From contig NZ_FMYI01000002.1 in NCBI RefSeq assembly GCF_900096905.1, positions 248,001 to 312,000 on the forward strand: a stretch of DNA of 64,000 bases, written 5' to 3'. A program made the translations under genes and the position numbers. Shown piece by piece: positions 16,386 to 25,769 of this stretch; within the stretch, counting starts at the first letter, position 1, and every line of letters begins with the position of its first letter. The notes beneath the pieces are model-generated. The model saw only the letters and a program-made list of their open reading frames with translations, was not told the origin of the DNA and searched no databases. This DNA is from Pelagirhabdus alkalitolerans. Its GTDB lineage: Bacteria > Bacillota > Bacilli > Bacillales > Amphibacillaceae.

Positions 16386-17438
16386 CTAGGATAGCGGTTC
16401 TTCATATTGATAATCAGATAAGTTTAGAGTCGTTTCTTGATCGTTAAGGTAACGAGAGACTTCTCGACCGATTACAGGTGCAGCCGTTAATCCTGATGAT
16501 CCTAATCCATTTACCACAAATACGTTATCTTCTACCCATCCGATATAAGGTAGTGACTCATTTGTATATGGACGAAGGCCGACAGCCATATGGAGCTTTT
16601 CAATTGAATGATTAGGAAAATAACGCTTAGCTTCGTTCATTAATTGTTGCTCACTTTCTGGTGAAGGCGTTGTATCAAAAGAATCTGTATCAATATGTGT
16701 CGTCCCAATAGCAAATGTATCGAGTCCTGTTTGAATAATATAGGTTGGCCCCAATGCCATGATTAACGGATAGTCTTGATTAGATGAGTCTGAATTTAAT
16801 TTAAAGTGAAGCAGCTCCGCTTTTTGGTGACTTACTTTAGGTGTATCTATTTGCTTATTATGCCAAGCACCAGCTGTATAGATCACTGTCCCAGACAGCG
16901 CTTCAATGTTCGCGCGTTCTTTTTTAACGACACCTCCTAAATTTCTTATAGCCTTCATCAATGCATCTAATAGCATGTGACCATTTACTTGAGCGCCACC
17001 CGAAACATAAACACCGGGGTAATTTTTTGTTAACTCCGGAAAAAGTGATGCAAGTTCGTCATAGGATAATTTCTGAACATCTCCCATTTCAGGCGCATCT
17101 ACTTGTTTTTTTGAAATTCGATCATAAGCCAATGATTGAATATGTTCATCTTTAAAAAGTGAAACAGAGCCATTTTTTGAAAAACCAGTTGGTTGTTGTG
17201 CGGTTGATTCAAGCTCATCAATGAATAGTGGATAATATTTCGCGCCTTCTTTAACGAGGCGATACCATTTTTTATTACGTCTTTGACTTACCCACGGACA
17301 AATAATCCCGGCGGATTGTTTTGTTGCTTGTCCAGTTTGATTGTCATCATATAATGTAACATCTAAGTTATCTTTTAATAGGTGATAAGCGATTGATGCA
17401 CCGGCAATGCCTCCACCAATGATTGAATACTGTGTCAA
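16386..17438 (-). CDS. FAD-dependent oxidoreductase (D-amino-acid oxidase/glycine oxidase family)
   Basis: 350 residues. The N-terminus SIIGGGIAGASIAYHL is a dinucleotide-binding GxGxxG motif followed by an acidic residue (LYDDNQ). SAGIICPW and the C-terminal GLRPYTNESLPYIGW and VVNGLGSSGLTAAPVIG are typical of the DAO family. Likely deaminates a small amino acid or N-methyl amine; the exact substrate is open. Starts with TTG behind AGGAGGGATC. Single gene. Confidence 0.85.
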   Translation of the reverse strand: MTQYSIIGGGIAGASIAYHLLKDNLDVTLYDDNQTGQATKQSAGIICPWVSQRRNKKWYRLVKEGAKYYPLFIDELESTAQQPTGFSKNGSVSLFKDEHIQSLAYDRISKKQVDAPEMGDVQKLSYDELASLFPELTKNYPGVYVSGGAQVNGHMLLDALMKAIRNLGGVVKKERANIEALSGTVIYTAGAWHNKQIDTPKVSHQKAELLHFKLNSDSSNQDYPLIMALGPTYIIQTGLDTFAIGTTHIDTDSFDTTPSPESEQQLMNEAKRYFPNHSIEKLHMAVGLRPYTNESLPYIGWVEDNVFVVNGLGSSGLTAAPVIGREVSRYLNDQETTLNLSDYQYEEPLS

Positions 17439-17587
17439 ATTGATCCCTCCTGGATAAATCTTATCTTTTTTGCGCTGATTTAGAAAGTGTAAATGTTTAA
17501 AGACAATTTTATATAAAAATTCGTGCTTAACTGATCAAGAATCGTTATACTAAAGTTAACAGGACTTAGAATGAGATGGGTGATTCG

Positions 17588-18370
17588 ATGAATGTCAAAG
17601 AGAGCTATTATAATTTAAAATCAATGTTTAATGAATCTATGACAGTTGAACTGCTAACTGAACCGCTTCAAACATGCCGATTATCAGATGATGCAGAAGA
17701 AATGCAAGTGTTACTTGAAGCAGCCCGGTTCGACCATTCAGGTGTCGTGAATGACCAAAACGAAGTGATTGGTTATATTGACAAAGAATCCTTAGGTAAA
17801 GGCTATGTAGAGTCCTATATTAAACCGTTTAAAACAACCGATTTGATTTCCAATTCAACAAGCATGATTGATTTAATCTATTTATTTCATGAACGTGATG
17901 TCATGTTTGTCTTAGAAAGAAATCAAATCACAGGTATTGTAACATCAGCTGATTTGCATAAACACCCTGTTCGATTACTCGCATTTAGTTTAATCTCGAT
18001 TTTGGAGATGGCTCTATTAGATGAAATCAAGCAAGTCTATCGTACGGAAAAAGAAGCGATTGAGCAATTGCCTAGTTCACGTTCCGAAATGGTCTATGAA
18101 TTATATCAAGAACGTTTAAAATCTAACAAAGATTTGAAATTACTTGATAATTTACAGTTAGCAGATAAGGGAGAATTGACGAAAAGAACGGATGAGATTT
18201 TGGAAAAATGTGAATTTCATTCTAGAAATCAGTGCGAACGATTTTTTAGTGATATAGAAAAGGTTCGAAATAATATTGCCCATGCTCAAACTTATATAGG
18301 CGAAGATCATAATGCGATCATTCGTGCTATTGTTGATGTTAACATGGTGCTTAAAAATTTGTTAGGATGA
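17588..18370 (+). CDS. CBS-pair protein with C-terminal HEPN-like domain
   Basis: 260 residues. The N-terminal part (about 17-130) looks like a CBS pair: two copies of a pattern where a strand such as HSGVVNDQNEVIGYID or VMFVLERNQITGIVTSADL ends in an Asp. CBS pairs bind adenine nucleotides. The C-terminal helical part (about 130-260) contains RNNIAH at 227-232, fitting the R-x4-H signature of HEPN domains, many of which are RNases in toxin and defence systems. The start at 17588 follows GGGTGA; an ATG at 17576 would add four residues. Known CBS-HEPN biology in Bacillaceae is minimal, so a nucleotide-sensing RNase is only a proposal. Confidence 0.6.
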   Translation: MNVKESYYNLKSMFNESMTVELLTEPLQTCRLSDDAEEMQVLLEAARFDHSGVVNDQNEVIGYIDKESLGKGYVESYIKPFKTTDLISNSTSMIDLIYLFHERDVMFVLERNQITGIVTSADLHKHPVRLLAFSLISILEMALLDEIKQVYRTEKEAIEQLPSSRSEMVYELYQERLKSNKDLKLLDNLQLADKGELTKRTDEILEKCEFHSRNQCERFFSDIEKVRNNIAHAQTYIGEDHNAIIRAIVDVNMVLKNLLG

Positions 18371-18461
18371 GGCTTTTTTAAAGGGTTATTTTCAGGATGA
18401 AACAGTTGGTTAATTACGTTATAATGGTGCTAATTATGTATGCATAAGGGCGGGTTGCGTC

Positions 18462-19568
18462 GTGACAAATCAGGATATACACCTAAATGAAAAGGTGTGG
18501 ATAGAGAAAGTACTGGCAATCTATTGGATTATGGTGTTCATTGCAATTTGCGGACAAGTAATTGGTGTAGCCGTTACAGCACTCTATACACCCGAAAGGC
18601 TAGTTTCATTTATAGGTGAGAAGTTAATCATTCCTACTGTCTTACAGGCTGTTTTATTACTCTTCGCAGGCTATCTCATAAAAAAGAAAAATATATACAA
18701 CGTGAGACTTTTAACTTTAATTGGTGTTTTAGCAACAGCCGTCACCGTATGGACACATGCAAGTGTTACAGGGTTACAAGTTTTATTTGTTGTGATATTG
18801 AGTGTAAATTTGGTGTACTTTAATAAGTCGTATTTACGATTTAGCCTGATTATTAGTATGATCACGCTGGGGGTGCTATATTTCGATCCGGATGTCAGAT
18901 TAGCAGCGAGTGAGTATGAACGTTTTACATACTTTTTTGTGTTATATGTCGTTTACCGAGTTTTCTTGTTGGTAATAGACAGGGGTAGTGAAATTTTAAC
19001 CTCATTAAAACGATCAAATGAGCAAGAGAAAATTTTGATGGTTAAAAGTGCAATGATGGAACGATTGACTAAAGTGGATCCTTTAACCGAACTTTATAAT
19101 CACAAAACTTTTCAAGAGTATTTAGATTTTTTACACGAACAAGGTATATATTATGATATGCCTTTACAACTGGCGATTATTGATATCGACAACTTTAAAT
19201 ATATAAATGATAATTATGGACATAGCACAGGTGATCTTATTTTAAAACGAATTGCAACTATAATTGAACAAGAAGTAACAGAAAATGAAATTGTCGCGAG
19301 GTACGGTGGTGAAGAGTTTGCTATTTTGCTTACGAATAAGTCACATGAAGAATCGCAAACTCTAATTGAACACATTAGACAATCTATCGAGCAATTTTTT
19401 CACCCAGAAATAGACGGAAATGTCACGGTTAGTATCGGTTTACAACGATTACACGCAGACATGACAAAAGAAACCTTTTTCAATCGAGCGGATCAACTCC
19501 TTTATCATGCGAAGCGTACCGGTAAAAATAAAGTGAGTTTTGAAAAAAATACAAAAAATAAAAACTAA
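18462..19568 (+). CDS. Membrane diguanylate cyclase (GGDEF domain)
   Basis: 368 residues: about six membrane helices in the first 180 residues, a short linker helix, then a GGDEF domain beginning DPLTELYNHKTF and containing RYGGEEFAILL, the active-site variant GGEEF known to be catalytic. It should make cyclic-di-GMP in response to a membrane signal. No RxxD inhibitory site could be seen just ahead of GGEEF. The start is GTG. No EAL or PilZ gene is in the window. Confidence 0.88.
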   Translation: MTNQDIHLNEKVWIEKVLAIYWIMVFIAICGQVIGVAVTALYTPERLVSFIGEKLIIPTVLQAVLLLFAGYLIKKKNIYNVRLLTLIGVLATAVTVWTHASVTGLQVLFVVILSVNLVYFNKSYLRFSLIISMITLGVLYFDPDVRLAASEYERFTYFFVLYVVYRVFLLVIDRGSEILTSLKRSNEQEKILMVKSAMMERLTKVDPLTELYNHKTFQEYLDFLHEQGIYYDMPLQLAIIDIDNFKYINDNYGHSTGDLILKRIATIIEQEVTENEIVARYGGEEFAILLTNKSHEESQTLIEHIRQSIEQFFHPEIDGNVTVSIGLQRLHADMTKETFFNRADQLLYHAKRTGKNKVSFEKNTKNKN

Positions 19569-19611
19569 ACATACAAGGATTTAGAAAGTAAGTTTACAGG
19601 AGGAATTTGGA

Positions 19612-20997
19612 TTGACTGATCAACATGAAACCTACACAACAATTATAGAAGATTTAGACAGAAAAGGAACAGGAAGAGCAAAAGTGTGGCGCGATACAGG
19701 ACAAGTGAATCCGAAAAAATTAAAATTATTCTTACCTCAAACCATTCCGGGTGAAGAAGTTAAAGTAACGGTCGAAAATCCCAATTTAAGATGGGTTAAA
19801 ACATTACCAGATGAAATTTTAAAACCTGATCCACACCGAACAGAACCTCCTTGTCCGCATTTTGATCTTTGTGGTGGATGCGTTTGGCAACATTGGGATT
19901 ATAAAGGTCAACTTGGGCAAAAAACAAAACAAGTGTTGAACCATTTATCAAATGAGGGGCTTGATACAAGTGTATTAGAACAAACAATTGGGATGGATGA
20001 GCCGTGGCATTACCGAAATAAAATGGAATTCACCTTTGGACAAGATGGTTCTTTAGGGATGCATGAACAAGGTAATTACCGTAATATTATCTCATTAGAT
20101 ACGTGTTTAATTGCTGGCAAACAAATGGTTGATGGAATGTTAGAAGTCTCAGAATGGGCTCAAACACATCAGCTATCAGGTTATAACAAAGATGAACACA
20201 CAGGACTCTTACGTCATTTGATGATTCGACAGTCTTTTGAGACAGATGAAATTATGATGGGGTTATTTGCGACTGAATCGCCCACTGAAGATTTAAAAGA
20301 AGCGGCTGAAGATTTAGTAGCACGTATTCGAGAAAACCATCCAAATGTAAAAAGCTTGATTTGGTTTGTGAATACGGATTGGGCAGATCGTACACAAGCA
20401 GAAGAGACGCATTTGTTATTGGGTCGTGACTATATACATGATGTTATGTACGGTTATCACTACCGGTTATGGTACGATACCTTTTTCCAAACGAACCCGA
20501 AGCAAGCTGAAAAATTAGTTGATTTGGCAATTGAAATGGCTAAACCACAACCAAACGAGAAGATGATTGATTTATTCTGTGGTGTAGGTACGTTTTCTTT
20601 ACCTTTTGCTAAGCGTGTCAATGCACTAGCAGGAATTGAAATTGTGGAAACATCGATTGAATCAGCTAAACGCAATGCAATGGATAATGAGATCTATAAC
20701 ACTCAATTTTTAGCTAAAGATGCAAGGCGAGGCATTGATCAAGTATTAGAAGACTTTGGTAAACCAGAGTTGCTTTTATTAGATCCACCACGTTCAGGCG
20801 CAGGTGGTAAAGTCATGCGCCGGATTGGGCGCGCTGAAGTTGATCGGGTTGTTTATGTCTCATGTAACTCTGAAACGTTCGCAACGGATGTGAGCGAATT
20901 ATTGCCATTTGGCTATAAGCTTGAAAAGGTTCAACCCGTTGATTTGTTCCCACATACACATCACGTTGAAGTCGTTTCGCTCTTAACTAGAGAATAG
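19612..20997 (+). CDS. rlmCD: 23S rRNA (uracil-5-)-methyltransferase RlmCD
   Basis: A 461-residue RumA/TrmA-family enzyme that methylates uridines in 23S rRNA (U747 and U1939 by the B. subtilis YefA precedent). It has a TRAM-like N-terminal domain, the Fe-S cysteine set CPHFDLCGGCVWQH near residue 82 with a second cysteine further on, a SAM motif MIDLFCGVGTFSLP, LLLLDPPRSGAG, and the catalytic cysteine in VSCNSETFATD. TTG start behind CAGGAGG. It follows the diguanylate cyclase by 43 bases with no terminator between and may be cotranscribed. Confidence 0.9.
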   Translation: MTDQHETYTTIIEDLDRKGTGRAKVWRDTGQVNPKKLKLFLPQTIPGEEVKVTVENPNLRWVKTLPDEILKPDPHRTEPPCPHFDLCGGCVWQHWDYKGQLGQKTKQVLNHLSNEGLDTSVLEQTIGMDEPWHYRNKMEFTFGQDGSLGMHEQGNYRNIISLDTCLIAGKQMVDGMLEVSEWAQTHQLSGYNKDEHTGLLRHLMIRQSFETDEIMMGLFATESPTEDLKEAAEDLVARIRENHPNVKSLIWFVNTDWADRTQAEETHLLLGRDYIHDVMYGYHYRLWYDTFFQTNPKQAEKLVDLAIEMAKPQPNEKMIDLFCGVGTFSLPFAKRVNALAGIEIVETSIESAKRNAMDNEIYNTQFLAKDARRGIDQVLEDFGKPELLLLDPPRSGAGGKVMRRIGRAEVDRVVYVSCNSETFATDVSELLPFGYKLEKVQPVDLFPHTHHVEVVSLLTRE

Positions 20998-21008
20998 TGA
21001 ATCTCTTT

Positions 21009-21044
21009 CCCCTGAAAATGATTTTATCGTTTTCAGGGGTTTTG
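21009..21044 (+). terminator. Intrinsic terminator after rlmCD
   Basis: CCCCTGAAAA (21009-21018) pairs with TTTTCAGGGG (21030-21039), followed by TTTT. Confidence 0.88.
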
Positions 21045-21174
21045 TATATTTTTTTGATTTTGAATAATAAAGTAAATATCAGTTAATTTTTTACTTTAAT
21101 AAAAAAGTGATGGTCTGTCGATTGAGAATATAGTATAGTTAAGCTTGGAATTTTTAAAAAGAGAGGTATAGAAT

Positions 21175-22515
21175 ATGTCACAGAGCACGACAAAAATGAA
21201 AAAGAATTTAAAAACAATCGACTTAGTTCTTTTAGGACTAGGTGCTGTCATTGGAACAGGAATCTTTGTTATTACAGGAACAGCAGCCAATCAACATGCA
21301 GGCCCAGGTCTTGTCTTTTCGTTTATGCTAGCGGGTTTTGTTATTATACTGATCGGTTTATGTTTTGCTGAATTTGCATCACGTTTTCCATTAGTAGGAG
21401 GGCCTTATGCATATATACTTAAAGTTTGGGGCAGGCGAGCCGCGTGGTTAGCAGGCTGGTTTACCATTTGGGAATACTTATTAGCTGCATCTTCAGTTGC
21501 CTCAGGCTGGTCTGGGTATATGAATGGTTTTCTGAGTGGCTTAGGCGTTGGTTTACCGACCGCCTTACAAGCTTCATTTAATCCTGAAAATGGCACTTAT
21601 ATCGATATTATTGCCGTTTCGATGACCGTTTTAGTTACATGGTTAGTCTCAAAGGAAGCTAAAAAAGCATTCCGTTTTAATAATTTTATGTTCTTTTTGA
21701 AATTTATTTTAATTGCCATGTTTATCGTCATTGGTGCGTTTTATGTTGAGCCACAGAACTGGACGCCCGTCATGCCATTTGGTTTTACTGGTATTGCATC
21801 GGGTGCAGCGCTCGTGTTCTTTGCATTTCTAGGATTTGATGCGATCAGTATGACAGCAGAGGAAGTGGAAAACCCTCAAAAAAGTTTGCCAAGAGGTATC
21901 TTTTTTGCGATTGCCATTTCAACTGTTTTGTATATGTTAGTGACGATTGTTTTAACAGGTGTTGTTCCTTACACTGAATTAGGTGTAAAAGATCCTGTTG
22001 CTTTTGCATTAAGGTATGTTAATCAAGATATTTTAGCAGGAGTTTTATCTGTCGGTGCGATTTTAACACTACTGACGGTCTTAATTGCGATGCTTTATGG
22101 ACTAGGGCGTTTATTATATGCGATGAGTAAAGGTGGTTTATTACCTGGTTATTTGGCCGAAATTGATGAAACGACACAGTCGCCTAAAGCAGCGACTTGG
22201 ACAGCAGGATGTATAGCCGCTGTTTTTTCTGGTATTATTCCATTACAGTCATTAGCTGAGCTGACGAATCTCGTAACGTTAGTCGTGATGATGATGTTAG
22301 CTGCGGGGATTTTAACACTTAGGAAAAAATTTGACGAACCAACTGAAGGACAATTCAAAGTTCCATTTGTACCATTGATTCCGCTTTTGACAATTGCCTT
22401 ATCTTTCTATTTGGTTTTACAATTATCCGTGACAACTTGGATTTTATTTGTATTCTGTTTACTCATAGGAATCATTGTCTATTATAGTTATGGAAGAAAA
22501 GTGAATCACACTTAA
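21175..22515 (+). CDS. APC-family amino-acid permease
   Basis: 446 residues with about twelve membrane helices. GLGAVIGTGIFVITGTAA in helix 1 is the substrate-binding signature of the APC superfamily, and GFDAISMTAEEVENPQKSLP marks the cationic amino-acid transporter (CAT/YfnA) branch. It is expected to import amino acids with protons; which one is unknown. The start follows GAGAGGT. Single gene with a strong terminator. Confidence 0.88.
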   Translation: MSQSTTKMKKNLKTIDLVLLGLGAVIGTGIFVITGTAANQHAGPGLVFSFMLAGFVIILIGLCFAEFASRFPLVGGPYAYILKVWGRRAAWLAGWFTIWEYLLAASSVASGWSGYMNGFLSGLGVGLPTALQASFNPENGTYIDIIAVSMTVLVTWLVSKEAKKAFRFNNFMFFLKFILIAMFIVIGAFYVEPQNWTPVMPFGFTGIASGAALVFFAFLGFDAISMTAEEVENPQKSLPRGIFFAIAISTVLYMLVTIVLTGVVPYTELGVKDPVAFALRYVNQDILAGVLSVGAILTLLTVLIAMLYGLGRLLYAMSKGGLLPGYLAEIDETTQSPKAATWTAGCIAAVFSGIIPLQSLAELTNLVTLVVMMMLAAGILTLRKKFDEPTEGQFKVPFVPLIPLLTIALSFYLVLQLSVTTWILFVFCLLIGIIVYYSYGRKVNHT

Positions 22516-22517
22516 AC

Positions 22518-22556
22518 AAAATCCCTTGCCAATGTTTGCTTGGCAAGGGATTTTGA
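22518..22556. terminator. Bidirectional terminator
   Basis: AAAATCCCTTGCCAA and TTGGCAAGGGATTTT are perfect complements around a 7-base loop, between convergent genes. Confidence 0.9.
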
Positions 22557-22560
22557 TATG

Positions 22561-23382
22561 TTATTCAGATTGATTTGTTACTTCGTCCACAACTTGGCCT
22601 ACTTCTTCTCGCGTCATTTTTTCACGACCGGATTTCATGACATTTAACGTTTTATCGGCTAGCTTGTAAGGTATTTTGCAAAACGTGACAATATTACGGT
22701 TATCAACTGATTGAATATATTGATTAGCAAGAGAGAGTTGATATTCGGCATACTCGAATAAATCATCACGATTCCAATCCTCAGGTAGGAAAGAAACACC
22801 ACGTTCAAGGTCTTCATCTTGATTTCTTAAAATATTGACGATTTGTAAACCACGACCAAAACCAATCGCTAAGTCCTTATCTGTTTCAGTGCCGTCATAC
22901 CATTTCCAAATATCTGATAACATGACACCAACAAGTCCAGCGACATAATAAGTATAATCATCAAGATCTTCTTTCGTTTTGATTTCCCAATTTTGTCTTG
23001 CCCACTTGGCCATACCGTCTGCCATTGTTGCAGTCGATGCTTTTACGTCTTCAACAATTCCGTCAGGGCAATAGTCAATCCAATCGCCAAGCTTAACTGT
23101 CACTTCTGGAAGGTGTTGTTTATATGGTTGGATAAGTGTTAAGTACTCTTCTGTTGTAAAGGTATTACGAAGAAGATGACCTATCCCTTCAAGAAGGACA
23201 GATTTTTCATGGTTGGATAATTGTTCATGATCTTCAATTTCATCAATCGCACGCATGCAGAGGTATGCAGATGCGACAGTCTCTTTAAGTGTTTTTTTTA
23301 ATAATGTGATTGGAATATAAAAGGTACGACTCGTACGTTTTAATACACGCATCGCATCTTTATGTCTAGATTGATTCTTCAA
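22561..23382 (-). CDS. yisP: Squalene/phytoene synthase-family protein, YisP-like
   Basis: 273 residues, all-helical prenyl synthase fold. The first aspartate-rich motif is intact (DEIED at 47-51) with the flanking SRTFYIPI segment. The second, normally NxxRDxxED, reads NILRNQDED at 183-191, so its first Asp is Asn. B. subtilis YisP also has a degenerate aspartate motif and acts as a farnesyl diphosphate phosphatase in biofilm membrane organisation rather than as a squalene synthase. By analogy this protein may make farnesol. No other carotenoid or hopanoid gene is nearby. TTG start behind GGGGAGGAAG. Confidence 0.78.
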   Translation of the reverse strand: MKNQSRHKDAMRVLKRTSRTFYIPITLLKKTLKETVASAYLCMRAIDEIEDHEQLSNHEKSVLLEGIGHLLRNTFTTEEYLTLIQPYKQHLPEVTVKLGDWIDYCPDGIVEDVKASTATMADGMAKWARQNWEIKTKEDLDDYTYYVAGLVGVMLSDIWKWYDGTETDKDLAIGFGRGLQIVNILRNQDEDLERGVSFLPEDWNRDDLFEYAEYQLSLANQYIQSVDNRNIVTFCKIPYKLADKTLNVMKSGREKMTREEVGQVVDEVTNQSE

Positions 23383-23602
23383 TTATGCTTCCTCCCCTGA
23401 ATAGTCTCATCAATAGTTTATCAGTAGGTACTAATAACAAGCAAGTTAAAACACTACATAATTCAATTGTTAATAGTAACTTTTACATATTTTTTACTCA
23501 TTTGACGTATTTACAAGGTAAATGATTGTCTTATGACTGTCATGATAGTGTTTGATCGTGTCATAAAATTGTTAAACGGTTTAAATTTTAAATTCCAATC
23601 CT

Positions 23603-23630
23603 TTGACCATCTCGTATGATGTGATACACT
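23603..23630 (+). promoter_or_regulatory. Promoter of the SurA-like lipoprotein gene
   Basis: TTGACC (23603-23608) and TACACT (23625-23630) with a 16-base spacer, 33 bases upstream of the start codon. Confidence 0.5.
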
Positions 23631-23663
23631 AACAACCAGTTGAAATTGAAGGGAGTTTTATAA

Positions 23664-24452
23664 ATGTTAAAAAAATGGTTATTAGGAATGTTAATTATAG
23701 TTGTAGCTGGTGTTTTAGTTGCATGTAATGGAGATGACGAAACAGAAGAAACAGAGGAAGCAGATCCAGATCAAGAAGAAGTAGAAGAAGCAATTGATGA
23801 GGAAATGCCAGATATGGAAGGGCAAGAAGATATGGAAATGCCTGAGCCAGATTTGGATGACTTACCTGAGGTCATTGCTGAAGTAAATGGACAAGAAATT
23901 TCAAAAGATGAGTTTGAAATGACTTATGTAAGTCAATTCCAACAAATCGCAATGCAATCTCAAATGACAGGTGAAGAAGTAGACCAAGATGACTTGAAGC
24001 AAGAATTAGCAGATAACATGATTGATCAAGAATTATTAGTTCAAGAAGCCGAGTCTCGTGGATTTGAGGCAGACCAAGATGAAATCGATGCGATGTTACA
24101 AGAAATTGCTGATCAAAACGAAATAGGATCTACAGATGAAGTATTAGCGGCTTTTGAAGAACAAGGAACAGATCAAGATGAAGTGTATGATCAATTGGGT
24201 ATGCAACTAAAATTAGAACAATTGATTGAAGATGAGGCGCCAGTATCAGAGCCATCTGAAGATGAATTAGAAGAGCTTTATGCTGAGTTAGAAGCGCAAT
24301 ACGAAGACATGGAAGGTGCAGAAGAACTACCACCATTCGATGAATTACGCCCTGAATTAGTACAAGAGTTGCAGTCACAAGAAGAGTCAGAAGCGATGTT
24401 AGCTCTTATCGAGTCATTAAGAGAAGATGCAGATGTAGTTAATCACCTATAA
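23664..24452 (+). CDS. SurA N-terminal-domain lipoprotein (chaperone-like)
   Basis: 262 residues with a lipoprotein signal ending in VLVAC, an acidic linker to about residue 65, then VIAEVNGQEISKDEFE, the start of a SurA/PrsA-type N-terminal chaperone domain that runs to about residue 200 with repeated helices (LADNMIDQELLVQEAESRG). There is no parvulin (rotamase) domain after it; the chain ends about 40 residues later in an acidic helix. It probably holds unfolded exported proteins on the outer membrane face without isomerase activity. Ribosome binding site GAAGGGAG. Very low isoelectric point fits salt adaptation. Confidence 0.8.
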   Translation: MLKKWLLGMLIIVVAGVLVACNGDDETEETEEADPDQEEVEEAIDEEMPDMEGQEDMEMPEPDLDDLPEVIAEVNGQEISKDEFEMTYVSQFQQIAMQSQMTGEEVDQDDLKQELADNMIDQELLVQEAESRGFEADQDEIDAMLQEIADQNEIGSTDEVLAAFEEQGTDQDEVYDQLGMQLKLEQLIEDEAPVSEPSEDELEELYAELEAQYEDMEGAEELPPFDELRPELVQELQSQEESEAMLALIESLREDADVVNHL

Positions 24453-24483
24453 GCGTATCTGATTACTTGAATAAAGTAAAAAA

Positions 24484-24527
24484 TAAAAAGGCACTCCTTA
24501 CTTTTAAATGGTATGGAGTGCTTTTTT
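24484..24527 (+). terminator. Intrinsic terminator
   Basis: AAGGCACTCC and GGAGTGCTTTT flank an AT-rich loop, followed by TTTT. Confidence 0.85.
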
Positions 24528-24614
24528 ATATGTTTTTATTAAAGGGTGGAATAAGACAAGCGATACGTGTTTTGGTATAATACAAGTATGAATTAATTTT
24601 AGGGGGATGTGTCT

Positions 24615-25700
24615 GTGTACAAAGATTACATGAAAATAGCTTCTGTGATCATCGTTAGTTTTATTATTATTTATTTAGGATCACTTGTAAGTTGGATTTT
24701 TGAGCCAATTATTGTTTTCATTCAAACATTATTTATTCCCATATTGCTTGCTAGCTTATTATTTTACATATTTAAACCGTTTGTTCAGTTACTAAGTCGA
24801 TACATGCCAAAAGCACTTGCAATTGCGATGCTATATCTTGCATTTGTCATTATTTTATCGGTCTTACTATATTTAATTATTCCTGAAATACAACATCAAA
24901 TAGGGATGTTAACGCAATCGATGCCTAATTTAATTGATGATACTCAAGCGTTAATTACTGATTTACAACAAAATCAATGGGTCCAACAATTTGATTTTAT
25001 TGAATCATTAGAAGTAGAAGATCAAGTTGAGGAAGTGGGGCAGTCGATTACAGATATAGTAGGTGATTTTGTATCAGGCACGCTTAGTGTGATTAGTGTA
25101 TTGTTTAATTTCATTATTACATTATTCGTTGTTCCGTTTTTACTCTTTTATATGTTAAAAGAAGGCGAAAAATTTCCGAAGAGCTTTACGAAATTTGTAC
25201 CAGAGGATAAACATCATGAAGTTAAACAAACCTTCAAAGAACTAGATGAAACATTAAGTCATTACATTCAAGGTATTTTAATTGTTTGTTTGTCGATTGG
25301 TGTTTTATGCTACATTGCATTTTCAATCGTTGGCTTAGATTTTGCGTTAATACTTGCTATGATTGCTATGGTTACAAACGTCATTCCATATGTGGGTCCA
25401 TGGATTGGGGCAGTTCCGTCTGTAACAGTAGGGCTCTTGCAATCACCAGCGATGGCTGTCACAGTTATTATTATCATTGTGATCATTCAACAAATTGAAA
25501 GTATTTTTATACAGCCGCAGGTCATGGGAAAGAAATTGTCCATGCACCCAGTAACCGTTCTGTTTTTAGTACTAGCAGCGGGGAGGTTCGCTGGTATTTT
25601 CGGTATGATTGTAGCTGTTCCGTTTTATGCGATATCAAAAGTTATTGTGACCCATGTTTACCGGCTAATAAAAATTAAAAAGATGTCAGCTTCTTCATAA
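24615..25700 (+). CDS. AI-2E family transporter
   Basis: 361 residues with about eight membrane helices arranged in the AI-2E/YdiK/UPF0118 manner: N-terminal helices, a soluble segment at about 95-150, and the conserved C-terminal block MVTNVIPYVGPWIGAVPS followed by VIIQQIESIFIQPQVMGK. Members export signals or act as Na+(Li+)/H+ antiporters in halophiles. The GTG at 24615 is best spaced from AGGGGG; a GTG at 24609 would add two residues. Single gene. Confidence 0.85.
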   Translation: MYKDYMKIASVIIVSFIIIYLGSLVSWIFEPIIVFIQTLFIPILLASLLFYIFKPFVQLLSRYMPKALAIAMLYLAFVIILSVLLYLIIPEIQHQIGMLTQSMPNLIDDTQALITDLQQNQWVQQFDFIESLEVEDQVEEVGQSITDIVGDFVSGTLSVISVLFNFIITLFVVPFLLFYMLKEGEKFPKSFTKFVPEDKHHEVKQTFKELDETLSHYIQGILIVCLSIGVLCYIAFSIVGLDFALILAMIAMVTNVIPYVGPWIGAVPSVTVGLLQSPAMAVTVIIIIVIIQQIESIFIQPQVMGKKLSMHPVTVLFLVLAAGRFAGIFGMIVAVPFYAISKVIVTHVYRLIKIKKMSASS

Positions 25701-25717
25701 GCTGACATCTTTTTTTA
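25676..25717. terminator. Bidirectional terminator
   Basis: AAAAAGATGTCAGCTT and AAGCTGACATCTTTTT flank a short loop that includes the stop codon of the transporter. It has T tracts on both strands and also serves the convergent cyclophilin gene. Confidence 0.9.
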
Positions 25718-25769
25718 CGCCGTTTTTAAAGCTAAATATTCGATTATAAGAGTGAAAGGAGGAACTTGA

